A DNA stretch of 64,000 bases, taken from assembly GCF_002979515.1 (NCBI RefSeq), contig NZ_PCPA01000012.1:1-64000 (forward strand). The letters run 5' to 3'. The notes beneath the pieces were generated by a model. That model had not been told where the DNA came from and did no database searches. It saw only the letters and a program-made list of their open reading frames with translations. Within the stretch, counting starts at the first letter, position 1; the number at the start of each line of letters is the position of its first letter. The stretch comes from Microbacterium sp. MYb54. Lineage in GTDB: Bacteria > Actinomycetota > Actinomycetes > Actinomycetales > Microbacteriaceae. Positions 18,976 through 27,227 of this stretch are shown in pieces. The position numbers and the translations under genes are program-made.

Positions 18976-20270
18976 CGACGGTAGGCCCGATGGTCCGCCT
19001 GCTCGGATCGGTGGAGCTCGCTCGGGCATTCACCCTCGCCGTGCTCGCCGCGGTGTTCGGTTCGTATGCGATCCGGCAGATGACATCGTCCGTCACTCTG
19101 GCGGCGATCATCACTCTCCTGTGTCTGCTCGGCGCTGCGATCCTCTGGGTGCGCCGGGAAGAGCTCTCGCTGCTTCGGATCGCCCCGTCATCGCTGCTCG
19201 CCTTCCTCGCGTGGGCGCTCGTGAGCGTGATCTGGACCACCGACAAGTCCGACACCCTGTCCGGCTGGATGTCGCTGTTCGGCTACGCGTTCCTTGCCAT
19301 CACCATCGGTCACATACGTGACACACTGCAGACCGTTCGAGCGATCGGAGACACCCTCCGTGTGCTCCTGGCTGCCTCACTCGGCGTGGAGATCCTGTCC
19401 GGCATCCTGCTCGACCTGCCGTTCACCTTCCTGGGGATCCAGGGGAACCTCGCAGCAGGCGGTCCGATCCAGGGCATCTTCGGCAGTCGGAACATGCTCG
19501 GCTTCATCGCCGTCATCGCGCTGATCACGTTCGTGATCGAATGGCGCACGCAGTCGGTCAAAGCCCCTCTCGCGGTCGTCTCGATCGGGCTGGCCGCGTT
19601 CCTCGCGGTACTCTCCGCCTCACCGACGGTAGTCGTTCTCGCCGGCGCCGTCGGTGTCGTCACGGTGGCGCTCACGATCGTGCGCCACGCACCGCCGGAA
19701 CGGCGCGCACTCGTGCAATGGATGCTCGGCATCGTCGTCGCCCTCGCGCTCTCGGCAGCGTTCGCGCTGCGCCACCAGATCATCGCCATGCTCGATGCGG
19801 GCTCCGACTTCTCCCTCCGGGGGTCGCTCTGGAACACGATCCTCGACTTCGTCGCCGTGAAGCCGGTGCAGGGCTGGGGGTGGTTCGGCGACTGGGCGCG
19901 CGGCGAGTACCCGTTCACGTACATCAACTTCCAGCTCGACGACCGCCACCAGAGCGCGCTCAACGCTTTCTTCGACGTGCTGCTGCAACTCGGTGCGGCA
20001 GGGCTCGTGCTGTTCCTGCTTCTCGGCGGTGTCGCACTGATCCGCTCGTGGCTGGTGGCGAGCATGCGACGATCGGTCGTCTATGCCTGGACGCCGATCA
20101 TGCTCGTGACGTTGGCCGTCGACTCGATGTTCGAGAGCTTCACGCTCGTGGGCGCCGGCTGGTTCATGCTCGTGCTGTGCGCACTGCGAGCCGGTCAGTC
20201 GCGCTCCTGGCGCGAGAACATCGACGCGGCACAAACGGGTGCGATCCCGACGTTGCGTCCGCAGGAGTGA
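18972..20270 (+). CDS. O-antigen ligase / Wzy-family membrane protein, copy 2
   Basis: A 432-residue paralogue of the upstream gene, with about ten membrane segments and the same C-terminal signature: DRHQSALNAFFDVLLQLGAAG near residues 319-339 corresponds to HAHNMWLDVLLQLGVVG of copy 1. It starts at GTG, overlapping the preceding stop by 4 bp, so the two are translated together. The common topology and adjacency suggest either a tandem duplication with division of labour or a heteromeric unit. Substrate unknown. Confidence 0.85.
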   Translation: MTTVGPMVRLLGSVELARAFTLAVLAAVFGSYAIRQMTSSVTLAAIITLLCLLGAAILWVRREELSLLRIAPSSLLAFLAWALVSVIWTTDKSDTLSGWMSLFGYAFLAITIGHIRDTLQTVRAIGDTLRVLLAASLGVEILSGILLDLPFTFLGIQGNLAAGGPIQGIFGSRNMLGFIAVIALITFVIEWRTQSVKAPLAVVSIGLAAFLAVLSASPTVVVLAGAVGVVTVALTIVRHAPPERRALVQWMLGIVVALALSAAFALRHQIIAMLDAGSDFSLRGSLWNTILDFVAVKPVQGWGWFGDWARGEYPFTYINFQLDDRHQSALNAFFDVLLQLGAAGLVLFLLLGGVALIRSWLVASMRRSVVYAWTPIMLVTLAVDSMFESFTLVGAGWFMLVLCALRAGQSRSWRENIDAAQTGAIPTLRPQE

Positions 20271-20310
20271 CCGACCGTCCGCAGAACCGTGCAGGATCCG
20301 CGCCGGCAGC

Positions 20311-21300
20311 TCAGCGCAGTGAGCTCAGTCTCTCCGCCCAGGTGATCGCGTCACGCACACCGTCGTCGACGGAGCGTTCGGCACGCCAGCCCAGCAGTCC
20401 GGCCGCGCGGCCGACGATGGCGAAGGCACCGGCCTGGTCTCCGGGGCGGCGAGCAGTCTCGATCACCGGGAGCGTCTCGCCGGTAACGCGCTCGAACGCC
20501 GCGACGAGCTCGCGGACCGTCACGCCGTCTCCCGTACCGATGTTGACCACCTGATAGGGCTCGTCGGGCGTTGCAACCTCGTCGAACCGCTGCACGGCCG
20601 CGACATGTGCGAGCGCGAGGTCCCAGACATGGATGTAGTCGCGGAGACCGGAGCCGTCGCGAGTCGGCCAGTCGGTGCCTGTTATCGAGAAGGGCTCACC
20701 CGCGGCGTAGGCCTGCATGATCTTCCCGAGTGCATGCGTGGGCACCGGATTCTGCAACCCGGTGCGCAGCTTCGGGTCGGCGCCGATGGGGTTGAAGTAG
20801 CGGAGCGCGATCGCCCGGAAATCTCCGTTCGATGCCGAGTCCTTCAGGATCTGCTCGACCATCGCCTTCGTCGTGGCGTACGGGCTGGCAGGCTCCAGGG
20901 GGCTGCTCTCGTCGGCGCCCTCTCCGCTCGCCCCCGCGTACACGGCGGCCGACGAGCTGAACACGACGCGGGAGATGCCCGCATCACGCAGCCGCTGCAG
21001 CAGCAGGACGGTCTTGCCGACATTGGTTTCGTAGTAACCGAGTGGGTCGGTCACCGATTCGGAGACGACGATTCTGGCGGCGCAGTGCACGACCGCGTCG
21101 ATGTCCGGGTGGTCTTCCAGCAGACGGTCGAGGACGGCAGCGTCGGCTATGTCGCCGACGTAGAGATCGCGCCCTTCGCCGAACGCGCGAAGGCCCGTCG
21201 AGAGGTCGTCGAGGAGCACGACCTCGATGCCCGCCTCGATGCACGCGGTAGCGACCGTGGATCCGATGTACCCGGCGCCGCCGGTGATCAATACCTTCAT
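20311..21300 (-). CDS. galE: UDP-glucose 4-epimerase
   Basis: A 329-residue short-chain dehydrogenase-like epimerase. NAD motif GGAGYIGS at residues 7-14, catalytic serine block SSSAAVYA, and Y-x-x-x-K in SPYATTKAM. The ending with WRAERSVDDGVRDAITWAERL matches GalE. It would make UDP-galactopyranose, the substrate of the mutase Glf encoded at 33262-34398, and so feed the GlfT transferases next door. Start chosen at the ATG at 21298-21300, where TAGACT lies 7 nt upstream; the longer open frame upstream has no support. Confidence 0.93.
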   Translation of the reverse strand: MKVLITGGAGYIGSTVATACIEAGIEVVLLDDLSTGLRAFGEGRDLYVGDIADAAVLDRLLEDHPDIDAVVHCAARIVVSESVTDPLGYYETNVGKTVLLLQRLRDAGISRVVFSSSAAVYAGASGEGADESSPLEPASPYATTKAMVEQILKDSASNGDFRAIALRYFNPIGADPKLRTGLQNPVPTHALGKIMQAYAAGEPFSITGTDWPTRDGSGLRDYIHVWDLALAHVAAVQRFDEVATPDEPYQVVNIGTGDGVTVRELVAAFERVTGETLPVIETARRPGDQAGAFAIVGRAAGLLGWRAERSVDDGVRDAITWAERLSSLR

Positions 21301-21307
21301 CGCTGCC

Positions 21308-21313
21308 AGTCTA
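21308..21313 (-). promoter_or_regulatory. -10 box for galE, leaderless start
   Basis: TAGACT on the minus strand ends 7 nt before the galE ATG; no ribosome site is seen. Confidence 0.5.
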
Positions 21314-21371
21314 GCCATCGGGCATCGGCACCCGAGGTGAGCCTCTCCGCAGATCCGAAGGTCGCCCACGG

Positions 21372-21378
21372 TAGGCTA
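21372..21378. promoter_or_regulatory. Symmetric -10 element TAGGCTA upstream of glfT2
   Basis: TAGGCT on the plus strand would start transcription near 21384 and give glfT2 a leader of about 64 nt carrying a GGAGAA ribosome site. The same heptamer reads TAGCCT on the other strand and could provide a second, longer galE transcript. Confidence 0.4.
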
Positions 21379-21447
21379 CTCTCTGCTCGTCGTGCCCGGC
21401 GCTGTCCTTCGATAGGACCCGCGGCACCAACATCGGAGAACACCCCA

Positions 21448-23343
21448 GTGGCATACGTCTTGCAGAACGTCGTCTTCCCGGGTGGCGGCGACCCCGATGT
21501 GCTTCCGCTCTACGTCGACCTCGATTCGTGGCCCGTGACCGATGATGCCCCGGCTCGAGACGCCGGTCATCTGAGATCAGAGGACATCCTCGGACGCCAC
21601 GCGGCACGGATTCCGGCAGGGGGCGCCGTTTCCCTCGGCACGTACTTCAACGGATTCCCCGCTGCCTACTGGCAGCACTGGACGAGTGTCCGCAACGTCG
21701 ACCTCACCGTCCGCTCCACGGGCCCCGCCACGATACGGGTGCACCGCTCGAACTCCGGCGGCGTCTCCCAGCAGGTCGCCACACGCCAGGTGGACGGCGC
21801 GGCGACGACCACCTTCGAACTCGAGCTCGCGCACTACGACGACGGCGGCTGGATCTGGTTCGATGTCATCGCCGGAGATGCGCCGGCTGTCCTCGAGGGC
21901 GGAGAGTGGACGACCGCGCAGGCCCCGGTCCGCACGGGCAGAGCATCGCTGGGCATCACGACGTTCGACAAGCCCGACTACTGCGTGGAGACGCTGCGAA
22001 CGCTTGCAGCGTCTCCAGAGGTGATGTCGTTGGTCGACCGCATCTTCGTCGTCGACCAGGGCAGCAGCCTGGTCACCGCACATGAAGGCTACGAGGCGGT
22101 CGCTGAGCGCCTCGGCGACGCCCTCGAAGTGATCCGACAGGACAATCTCGGCGGCTCCGGCGGGTTCGCCCGCGCGATGCAGGAAGCCCTGCGTCGCCCC
22201 GAGAGCGAGTTCGTTCAGCTGCTCGACGATGACGTCCGGCTGGAACCCGAGTCGCTGCGCCGCTCCATCGTGTTCGCCCAGTACTCGACGGAACCGCTGC
22301 TCGTCGGCGGTCATATGTTCGATCTGCTCCAGCGCTGCACTCTGCACGGCTGGGCCGAAGTGGTCGACGAGGTGCCCTTCGCCTGGGGCGACAGACACCC
22401 GGATGAGATGCCGCACGACTTCGCTGTCGACAGCCTCCGTCGCTCGCCGTTGCTGCATGAGCGCATGGATGCCGACTACAACGGCTGGTGGATGTGCCTC
22501 ATCCCGCTGCAGGCGATCCGCACCGTCGGGCTCGCACTGCCGGCCTTCATCAAATGGGACGACGCCGAGTTCTGTCTTCGCGCCGGAGAAGCGGGCTTCC
22601 CCACGGTCTCGATGCCCGGGGTGGCGCTGTGGCATGTGTCGTGGGTGAACAAGGACGACATGATCGACTGGCAGGCCTACTTCCATGCCAGGAATCGGAT
22701 CGTCGCCGCACTCCTGCACTCGAACGCCCCCCGTGGCGGTCGCCTGCTCGTGCACAGCCGCCGGGTCGACCTCAAGCATCTGATGATGATGCAGTACTAC
22801 CCCGTGGCACTGCGGGCGAAGGCTCTGCAGGACGTGCTCTCCGGACCGACGCACCTGCAGCGAGATCTTGCGACGTCGATGCCCGCTGCACGCGCGCTCG
22901 CCTCCGACTTCCCGGAGACCGTCGTGCACCGTGACGACTCGACCATCCGGTCCCGGACCGGGCGCCGACTGTACGCCCAGGCTCCGTCGAGCCCCACCGG
23001 GATGAGGTTGCGGTGGCTGACGCTGTCCACGCTCGTCTCGAACTGGGTCCGTCGGCCGGCATCGGAGAACGTCGCTCGACCGGAAGCGGAGTTCCGCAAG
23101 AACGACGCCCTCTGGTGGCGGCTCGGCGCCGTCGACAGCGCGCTCGTGGATACTGCGGACTCTTCGGGGAAGAACCTGTACATCCGTGACCGGCAGAAAC
23201 ACCGGCGGATGCTGCGCGAATCGGCCCGGTTGCACGCCGAGCTGCGCCGCCGCTGGCCCGAACTGCAGAAGCACTACCGTGACGCGCTACCCGAGCTCGT
23301 CTCACCATCGTCCTGGCAGCAGATCTTCGAGGAGAAGGCATGA
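21448..23343 (+). CDS. glfT2: Galactofuranosyltransferase GlfT2
   Basis: A 631-residue protein, close to the roughly 637 residues of mycobacterial GlfT2, the processive enzyme that polymerises UDP-galactofuranose into beta-linked galactan. The N-terminal beta domain (residues 1-165) is followed by a GT-A domain. The metal site QLLDDDV has its aspartates at 260-262; NGWW with W347-W348, the catalytic W370-D371-D372 and H396/W399 fall at the same numbers as the residues described in the mycobacterial enzyme. GTG start with GGAG 9 nt upstream. It overlaps glfT1 by 4 bp. No arabinan or mycolate gene is nearby, so the galactan serves another polymer. Confidence 0.93.
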   Translation: MAYVLQNVVFPGGGDPDVLPLYVDLDSWPVTDDAPARDAGHLRSEDILGRHAARIPAGGAVSLGTYFNGFPAAYWQHWTSVRNVDLTVRSTGPATIRVHRSNSGGVSQQVATRQVDGAATTTFELELAHYDDGGWIWFDVIAGDAPAVLEGGEWTTAQAPVRTGRASLGITTFDKPDYCVETLRTLAASPEVMSLVDRIFVVDQGSSLVTAHEGYEAVAERLGDALEVIRQDNLGGSGGFARAMQEALRRPESEFVQLLDDDVRLEPESLRRSIVFAQYSTEPLLVGGHMFDLLQRCTLHGWAEVVDEVPFAWGDRHPDEMPHDFAVDSLRRSPLLHERMDADYNGWWMCLIPLQAIRTVGLALPAFIKWDDAEFCLRAGEAGFPTVSMPGVALWHVSWVNKDDMIDWQAYFHARNRIVAALLHSNAPRGGRLLVHSRRVDLKHLMMMQYYPVALRAKALQDVLSGPTHLQRDLATSMPAARALASDFPETVVHRDDSTIRSRTGRRLYAQAPSSPTGMRLRWLTLSTLVSNWVRRPASENVARPEAEFRKNDALWWRLGAVDSALVDTADSSGKNLYIRDRQKHRRMLRESARLHAELRRRWPELQKHYRDALPELVSPSSWQQIFEEKA

Positions 23344-24302
23344 CCGCGGCACCCGCTGCATTCGACCCGAGCACGGCGACGATCGTCATCGTCACGTACA
23401 ACCGATCGCATCTTCTCACCGGGTTGCTCACGAGCATCACCGCGATGGATCCGAAGCCCGGTCGCATCGTGATCATCGACAACGCCTCTGTCGACGACAC
23501 CACCGACGTGGTGGAGTCGTTCCGGGAAGACATCGGCACCGAGATCGTCTACCGGCGACTGGAGACCAACACCGGTGGTTCCGGCGGCTTCAGCGAAGGA
23601 ATGCGCACGGCCTACGATCTCGGCGCCGAGTGGATCTGGATGATGGATGACGACGTCGAGGTGCTCCCCGACGGACTCGCCAGGATGGGATTCTGGACTC
23701 CGCGCTTCAAGAGCATCCAGGGGCGACGCTACGACTACGACGGCAGCGAGTTCTACTGGCAGTACCGAATCGCCGAGCGCATGGGCATCCCGATCCCGTT
23801 CGCGCCCTCCGGATTCGACACCTCCGGATACAAGGAGATGAACAGCGGATGCTTCGAGGGCATGTTCATCCACCGCTCGGTCGTGAAGCAGATCGGTCTC
23901 CCCGATCCCCGCTTCTTCATCTACTGGGATGACCAGATGTACGGTTGGCTCGCCTCCCGCAGGACCACGGCCGTGATCGTCGACGAGTTCGCGCTGCGCC
24001 GCACTCGAGAGATCAAGCAGTGGGACATGGGAATCCGCCATATGAACGCTTCCAGCAACGCGTACCGGTTCTACATCATGCGCAATCGCGCATACATCAA
24101 GAACTACTACCGCGTCCACGGTGTCTACAACCCGGTACTGTTCGGTCTCGGGACGGCGATGACCTTCGGCAAGGAGCTCATCCGCCTCGTGTTCGTGGAG
24201 CGCACCGTGCGGGGAACCAGCAACCTCTTCCGCGGGCTCAAGGAAGGCGGTCGACTGGGCCGCGATCGTTCCTGGCAGCCGATGCCTCCTCTGGAAGGAT
24301 GA
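23340..24302 (+). CDS. glfT1: Galactofuranosyltransferase GlfT1-like (GT2)
   Basis: A 320-residue GT-A enzyme coupled to glfT2 by an ATGA overlap. It has the TIVIVTYNRS nucleotide-sugar block, the NTGGSGGFSEGM motif shared by galactofuranosyl and rhamnosyl transferases, WMMDDDVEV at about residues 100-108 for metal binding, and FFIYWDDQMYGW near residues 193-204 as the catalytic WDD. In mycobacteria GlfT1 adds the first galactofuranose residues to the rhamnosyl-GlcNAc linker, and GlfT2 extends them. The pairing here supports the same initiator-polymerase division. A rhamnosyltransferase activity cannot be excluded from sequence alone. Confidence 0.82.
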   Translation: MTAAPAAFDPSTATIVIVTYNRSHLLTGLLTSITAMDPKPGRIVIIDNASVDDTTDVVESFREDIGTEIVYRRLETNTGGSGGFSEGMRTAYDLGAEWIWMMDDDVEVLPDGLARMGFWTPRFKSIQGRRYDYDGSEFYWQYRIAERMGIPIPFAPSGFDTSGYKEMNSGCFEGMFIHRSVVKQIGLPDPRFFIYWDDQMYGWLASRRTTAVIVDEFALRRTREIKQWDMGIRHMNASSNAYRFYIMRNRAYIKNYYRVHGVYNPVLFGLGTAMTFGKELIRLVFVERTVRGTSNLFRGLKEGGRLGRDRSWQPMPPLEG

Positions 24303-24306
24303 GGCT

Positions 24307-24891
24307 ATGACCGATGAACCGCAGCCGGAACTCCGCTGGGCACCCCTCGAGCCGAAGCCGCGCAATCGCGGACGAGTGTGGTTGATCATCGGACTCTCCG
24401 TCCTCGCCCTGCTCGTCGTCGCGGCGCTGCTGTTCTTCCTCCTTCCCAGGGATGGGACACCGGCGCCGGGCGCTTCGACGTCTCCGACTGCCACGACGAC
24501 GCCTACGCAGACGCCGTCCGCGCTTCCGTCCGCGTCCCCGGATCCCACGGCACCGGTCGACACTCCCCCACCCGTGGAGGACCCGTCTCTTCCCGCGTTC
24601 CGCGACCGCGTGGGCGTGTGGCTGGAATCGGCGCCGGTCGGGCTGGACATCGTCTCCGAAGGCGAAGGAGACCTCGAATCCGTTCTGAACGCGATGCAGG
24701 AGGACGCGCAGCGCCTGGCAGAGTCGCTGCCGCCGTCGTCGATCGCTCAGGAGTGGAGCACGACGACGAGCGAGTACTTGAGCCGACTGGACTCACTGCG
24801 CTCCGCCGTGACCTCGGGTTCAGGCGTCGACGGAGCCGTCGATGCCGCCAGAACCACGGCGAACGACCTTCGACGCATCGCAGGCTTCTAG
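24307..24891 (+). CDS. Membrane-anchored protein of unknown function
   Basis: A 194-residue protein not recognised as a known family. The first 25 residues are cytoplasmic, residues 26-46 form one membrane segment, residues 50-95 are a Pro/Thr/Ser/Ala-rich stalk, and the last 95 residues form a predicted helical outer domain. It follows glfT1 by 4 bp with a GAAGGATGAGG ribosome site, so it is the third gene of the galactan operon. The stalked extracytoplasmic design suggests a wall-spanning or polymer-binding accessory, which is inference only. Confidence 0.7.
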   Translation: MTDEPQPELRWAPLEPKPRNRGRVWLIIGLSVLALLVVAALLFFLLPRDGTPAPGASTSPTATTTPTQTPSALPSASPDPTAPVDTPPPVEDPSLPAFRDRVGVWLESAPVGLDIVSEGEGDLESVLNAMQEDAQRLAESLPPSSIAQEWSTTTSEYLSRLDSLRSAVTSGSGVDGAVDAARTTANDLRRIAGF

Positions 24892-24911
24892 GCGGGAGAC
24901 GACCGCGACCT

Positions 24912-25277
24912 CTAGTCGGATTCCGCTTCGAGTCGACGGAGGCGCTCCTCGTAGTGCGAAGCGAGCTCGAGGCGGATACGGGCGCGCTCATGTTCCGCTT
25001 GCGCCCGCACGAGGGCGTCTTCGGGGTCTGCGCCCGTGAGATCGAGCTGGTTCCTCAGCCACTCGAACCGTTGCTCCAGTGCAGCGACCTGCGGCGCGAT
25101 GCGGTCGAACTCGGAACGAAGGTACGAGAAGTCCGCTTGGTTCCCGCCCAAGCGAGCCTCGTAGTCTCGTTGGGCGCGTTCCATGGTCGCCGATGCCTCT
25201 TCGATGCGGGCATCCATCCGGGCATCCACTCGGGTCGCGACGGCAGCATCGAAGCGCCGACGGAATCGGTTCAGCAT
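24912..25277 (-). CDS. Small coiled-coil protein of unknown function
   Basis: A 121-residue, highly charged protein made almost wholly of helix. Heptad-like spacing of hydrophobic residues runs from about residue 10 to the end, for example around SEFDRIAPQVAALEQRFEWL and in the arginine/glutamate-rich tail. No signal or membrane segment. I chose the ATG at 25275-25277 because GAGGA sits 4 nt upstream; an ATG five codons earlier lacks a ribosome site. It lies 46 bp behind the sialyltransferase-like gene on the same strand, so the two are probably one operon. Not recognised as a named family. Confidence 0.65.
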   Translation of the reverse strand: MLNRFRRRFDAAVATRVDARMDARIEEASATMERAQRDYEARLGGNQADFSYLRSEFDRIAPQVAALEQRFEWLRNQLDLTGADPEDALVRAQAEHERARIRLELASHYEERLRRLEAESD

Positions 25278-25323
25278 TGTGTCCTCAATCATTCGGGTGA
25301 TTGGCGATGGTCGGGTATTCAGA

Positions 25324-26022
25324 TCAACGGTGGTAGGAGATGCGACCGGAATCGATCCAGCTGCGCACGAGCAGGGACTCGAGGTCGATACGATGCTCGG
25401 CACCGACTGCGGACGGATCGCCGTAGGCGTGGTTCCAAGCCGTCTGATCCGGCGCGTCGACGAACGAGAATCCGGTGGCATCGATCTCGGCATTCGGGAA
25501 GAGCCTCGTCGCGATCCACAGCATCACGGTGCCGGTCGTCGCCCACTGCCCGCCTGCGCGGGGGTCGGCGCCCATCGCCTCGCCCAGCGGGAGCACGACC
25601 TCGCGGTTGGGCATGGTGACGATCCCGAGGTCGGCGGGCCAGAACTCGGGAAGTTTGGGATTCTCCCAGAGGAGACGCCCCGGCTCGACCATGAGGTACA
25701 AACGATCCGTGTAGTCAGCGAAGAACCAGGGCGTTGGCCGCACCCCTCGGTTGAAGACGACGACGTCCACCCTGCGTCCGACGGCGGCAGGCCCGTCGAT
25801 ATCGTCCATGCGGAACCCGTTGACGCGGATGACCAGGTCGGCGGAATCGATCAGCTCTGCACGCTCGGTCGACGCATCCAGCGGCTGATTTCCCACGACC
25901 GCGACCCGGCCGATGCCGTCCGCCGAGCCGAAGGATGCCACGAGCGGACGAAGACGATCGTAGAAAGCGGCCTCGCCAGCCGTCGCTTGCTCGTCCGTGA
26001 CGAGCTTCATTACGCGCCCCAT
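25324..26022 (-). CDS. GT29 sialyltransferase-like protein, candidate pseudaminyltransferase
   Basis: A 232-residue soluble protein. It carries all the landmarks of the GT29 sialyltransferase fold in order: motif L at residues 39-70 (VVGN, then ID..DLVIRVN), motif S at 160-186 (ATTG...IATRLF..AEI...GF), motif III around H198-A-Y200, and motif VS as H210...E215. The two cysteines that join motifs L and S in animal enzymes are missing, as expected for a cytoplasmic protein. It faces pseI across 143 bp and sits in the CMP-pseudaminic acid cassette, so its likely donor is CMP-Pse. Likely start is the ATG at 26020-26022; an ATG at 26010 is an alternative. Function is inferred. Confidence 0.7.
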   Translation of the reverse strand: MGRVMKLVTDEQATAGEAAFYDRLRPLVASFGSADGIGRVAVVGNQPLDASTERAELIDSADLVIRVNGFRMDDIDGPAAVGRRVDVVVFNRGVRPTPWFFADYTDRLYLMVEPGRLLWENPKLPEFWPADLGIVTMPNREVVLPLGEAMGADPRAGGQWATTGTVMLWIATRLFPNAEIDATGFSFVDAPDQTAWNHAYGDPSAVGAEHRIDLESLLVRSWIDSGRISYHR

Positions 26023-26030
26023 AGATCCTC

Positions 26031-26036
26031 AGCCTA
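26031..26036 (-). promoter_or_regulatory. -10 box for the GT29-like gene
   Basis: TAGGCT on the minus strand ends 8 nt before the ATG at 26022, giving a leader of at most one or two bases. A GAGGA lies in the gap but would be mostly absent from the mRNA. Confidence 0.45.
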
Positions 26037-26152
26037 GGGCAATATGCCGGACGTACTGGAATAACGTTTTTGGCCGAGGAGCGAAGCATCATCCCTGTGC
26101 GAACCGCTGCACGCCGAGGCGATGCGTTCGCCTCCTCGAGTTCGGTCGCGTC

Positions 26153-26158
26153 TAGAGT
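26153..26158 (+). promoter_or_regulatory. -10 box for pseI, leaderless start
   Basis: TAGAGT ends 7 nt before the GTG at 26166; no ribosome site is present. This spacing supports the short protein over longer readings of the same frame. Confidence 0.5.
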
Positions 26159-26165
26159 TGTCGGC

Positions 26166-27227
26166 GTGACTTCTGCGCAGACCATCGACCTCTCTTCCGC
26201 GACGATCGGCACCGGCTCCCCCGTGTTCGCCATCGCCGAGATGTCGGGAAACCACAACGGAGACATCGATCGCGCGCTCGCGATCGTGGATGCCGTGTCC
26301 TCCACCGGGGCCAAAGCACTGAAGATCCAGACGTACACGGCGGACACTCTCACGATCGACTCCGACCGTCCCGCGTTCCGGGTGGCCGGCGACCACGACC
26401 TCTGGGGTGGCCGCAATCTCTACTCGCTCTATCAGGAGGCACACACACCCTGGGAATGGCACGCGGAGATCTTCGACCGGGCAAGATCACACGGCCTCAT
26501 CCCGTTCTCCACTCCATTCGATCCGAGCTCGGTCGCCTTCCTCGAAGATCTCGGCGTCGAGCTCTACAAGACGGCGTCGGCGGAGATCATCGATCTGCCG
26601 CTGCTGCGCGAGGTCGCCCGCACGGGCAAACCGATGATCGTCTCCACCGGGATGGCGACGCTCTCGGAGATCGACGCGGCGGTGACGGCGGTCCGAGACG
26701 CCGGCAATACCCAGCTGGTGCTCCTGGCCTGCACCGCGGCATATCCTGCCGTGCCGGAGGAAGCACGACTCGGCAACATCCGCACGCTCCGCGAGGCCTT
26801 CGACGTGCCGATCGGCCTGTCGGATCACACCCTCGGCATCGGGGTCGCCGTCGCTGCGGCGACGCTCGGCGCCGTCGTGATCGAAAAGCACGTGACCCTG
26901 GATCGGGGCGACGGGGGCGTCGACGCGGACTTCTCACTCAGCCCGAGCGAGTTCGCCGCGCTGGTCTCGGCCTCCGAGCAGGCCCGAGTCGCCGCAGCCA
27001 GCGGAACGGCCTTCGGGCCGACGCCTCAGGAGCAGGCCGTACTCGCACTGCGCCGTTCTCTTTACGTGACCGCCGATGTCCGCGCCGGAGACATCGTCAG
27101 CACCGCGAACGTCCGCTCGATCCGGCCCGCGGGAGGACTCGCCCCGGACGACTTCGCCCTGGTCGAGGGGCGCCGCTTCACCCACGATGCGGATCGGGGA
27201 ACCCCCCTGTCCTGGGATCTGCTGTAG
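26166..27227 (+). CDS. pseI: Pseudaminic acid synthase
   Basis: A 353-residue NeuB-family enzyme that condenses 2,4-diacetamido-2,4,6-trideoxy-L-altrose with phosphoenolpyruvate to give pseudaminic acid. It shows the PseI version of the family blocks: AEMSGNHNGD at residues 24-33, KIQTYTADTLT, LWGGRNLYSLYQEAHTPWEW and STPFD, rather than the NeuB wording. The C-terminal antifreeze-like SAF domain (RRSLYV...GLAPDD) is present from about residue 290. GTG start with a leaderless -10 box. The gene ends head-on against the pseG-pseH gene with no gap (27227/27228). Confidence 0.9.
   Translation: MTSAQTIDLSSATIGTGSPVFAIAEMSGNHNGDIDRALAIVDAVSSTGAKALKIQTYTADTLTIDSDRPAFRVAGDHDLWGGRNLYSLYQEAHTPWEWHAEIFDRARSHGLIPFSTPFDPSSVAFLEDLGVELYKTASAEIIDLPLLREVARTGKPMIVSTGMATLSEIDAAVTAVRDAGNTQLVLLACTAAYPAVPEEARLGNIRTLREAFDVPIGLSDHTLGIGVAVAAATLGAVVIEKHVTLDRGDGGVDADFSLSPSEFAALVSASEQARVAAASGTAFGPTPQEQAVLALRRSLYVTADVRAGDIVSTANVRSIRPAGGLAPDDFALVEGRRFTHDADRGTPLSWDLL

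Noticed and set aside
20605..21447. Upstream extension of the glfT2 frame by 281 codons
   Set aside because: It runs antisense through galE. The GTG at 21448 has a good ribosome site and yields the standard GlfT2 length and N-terminus.
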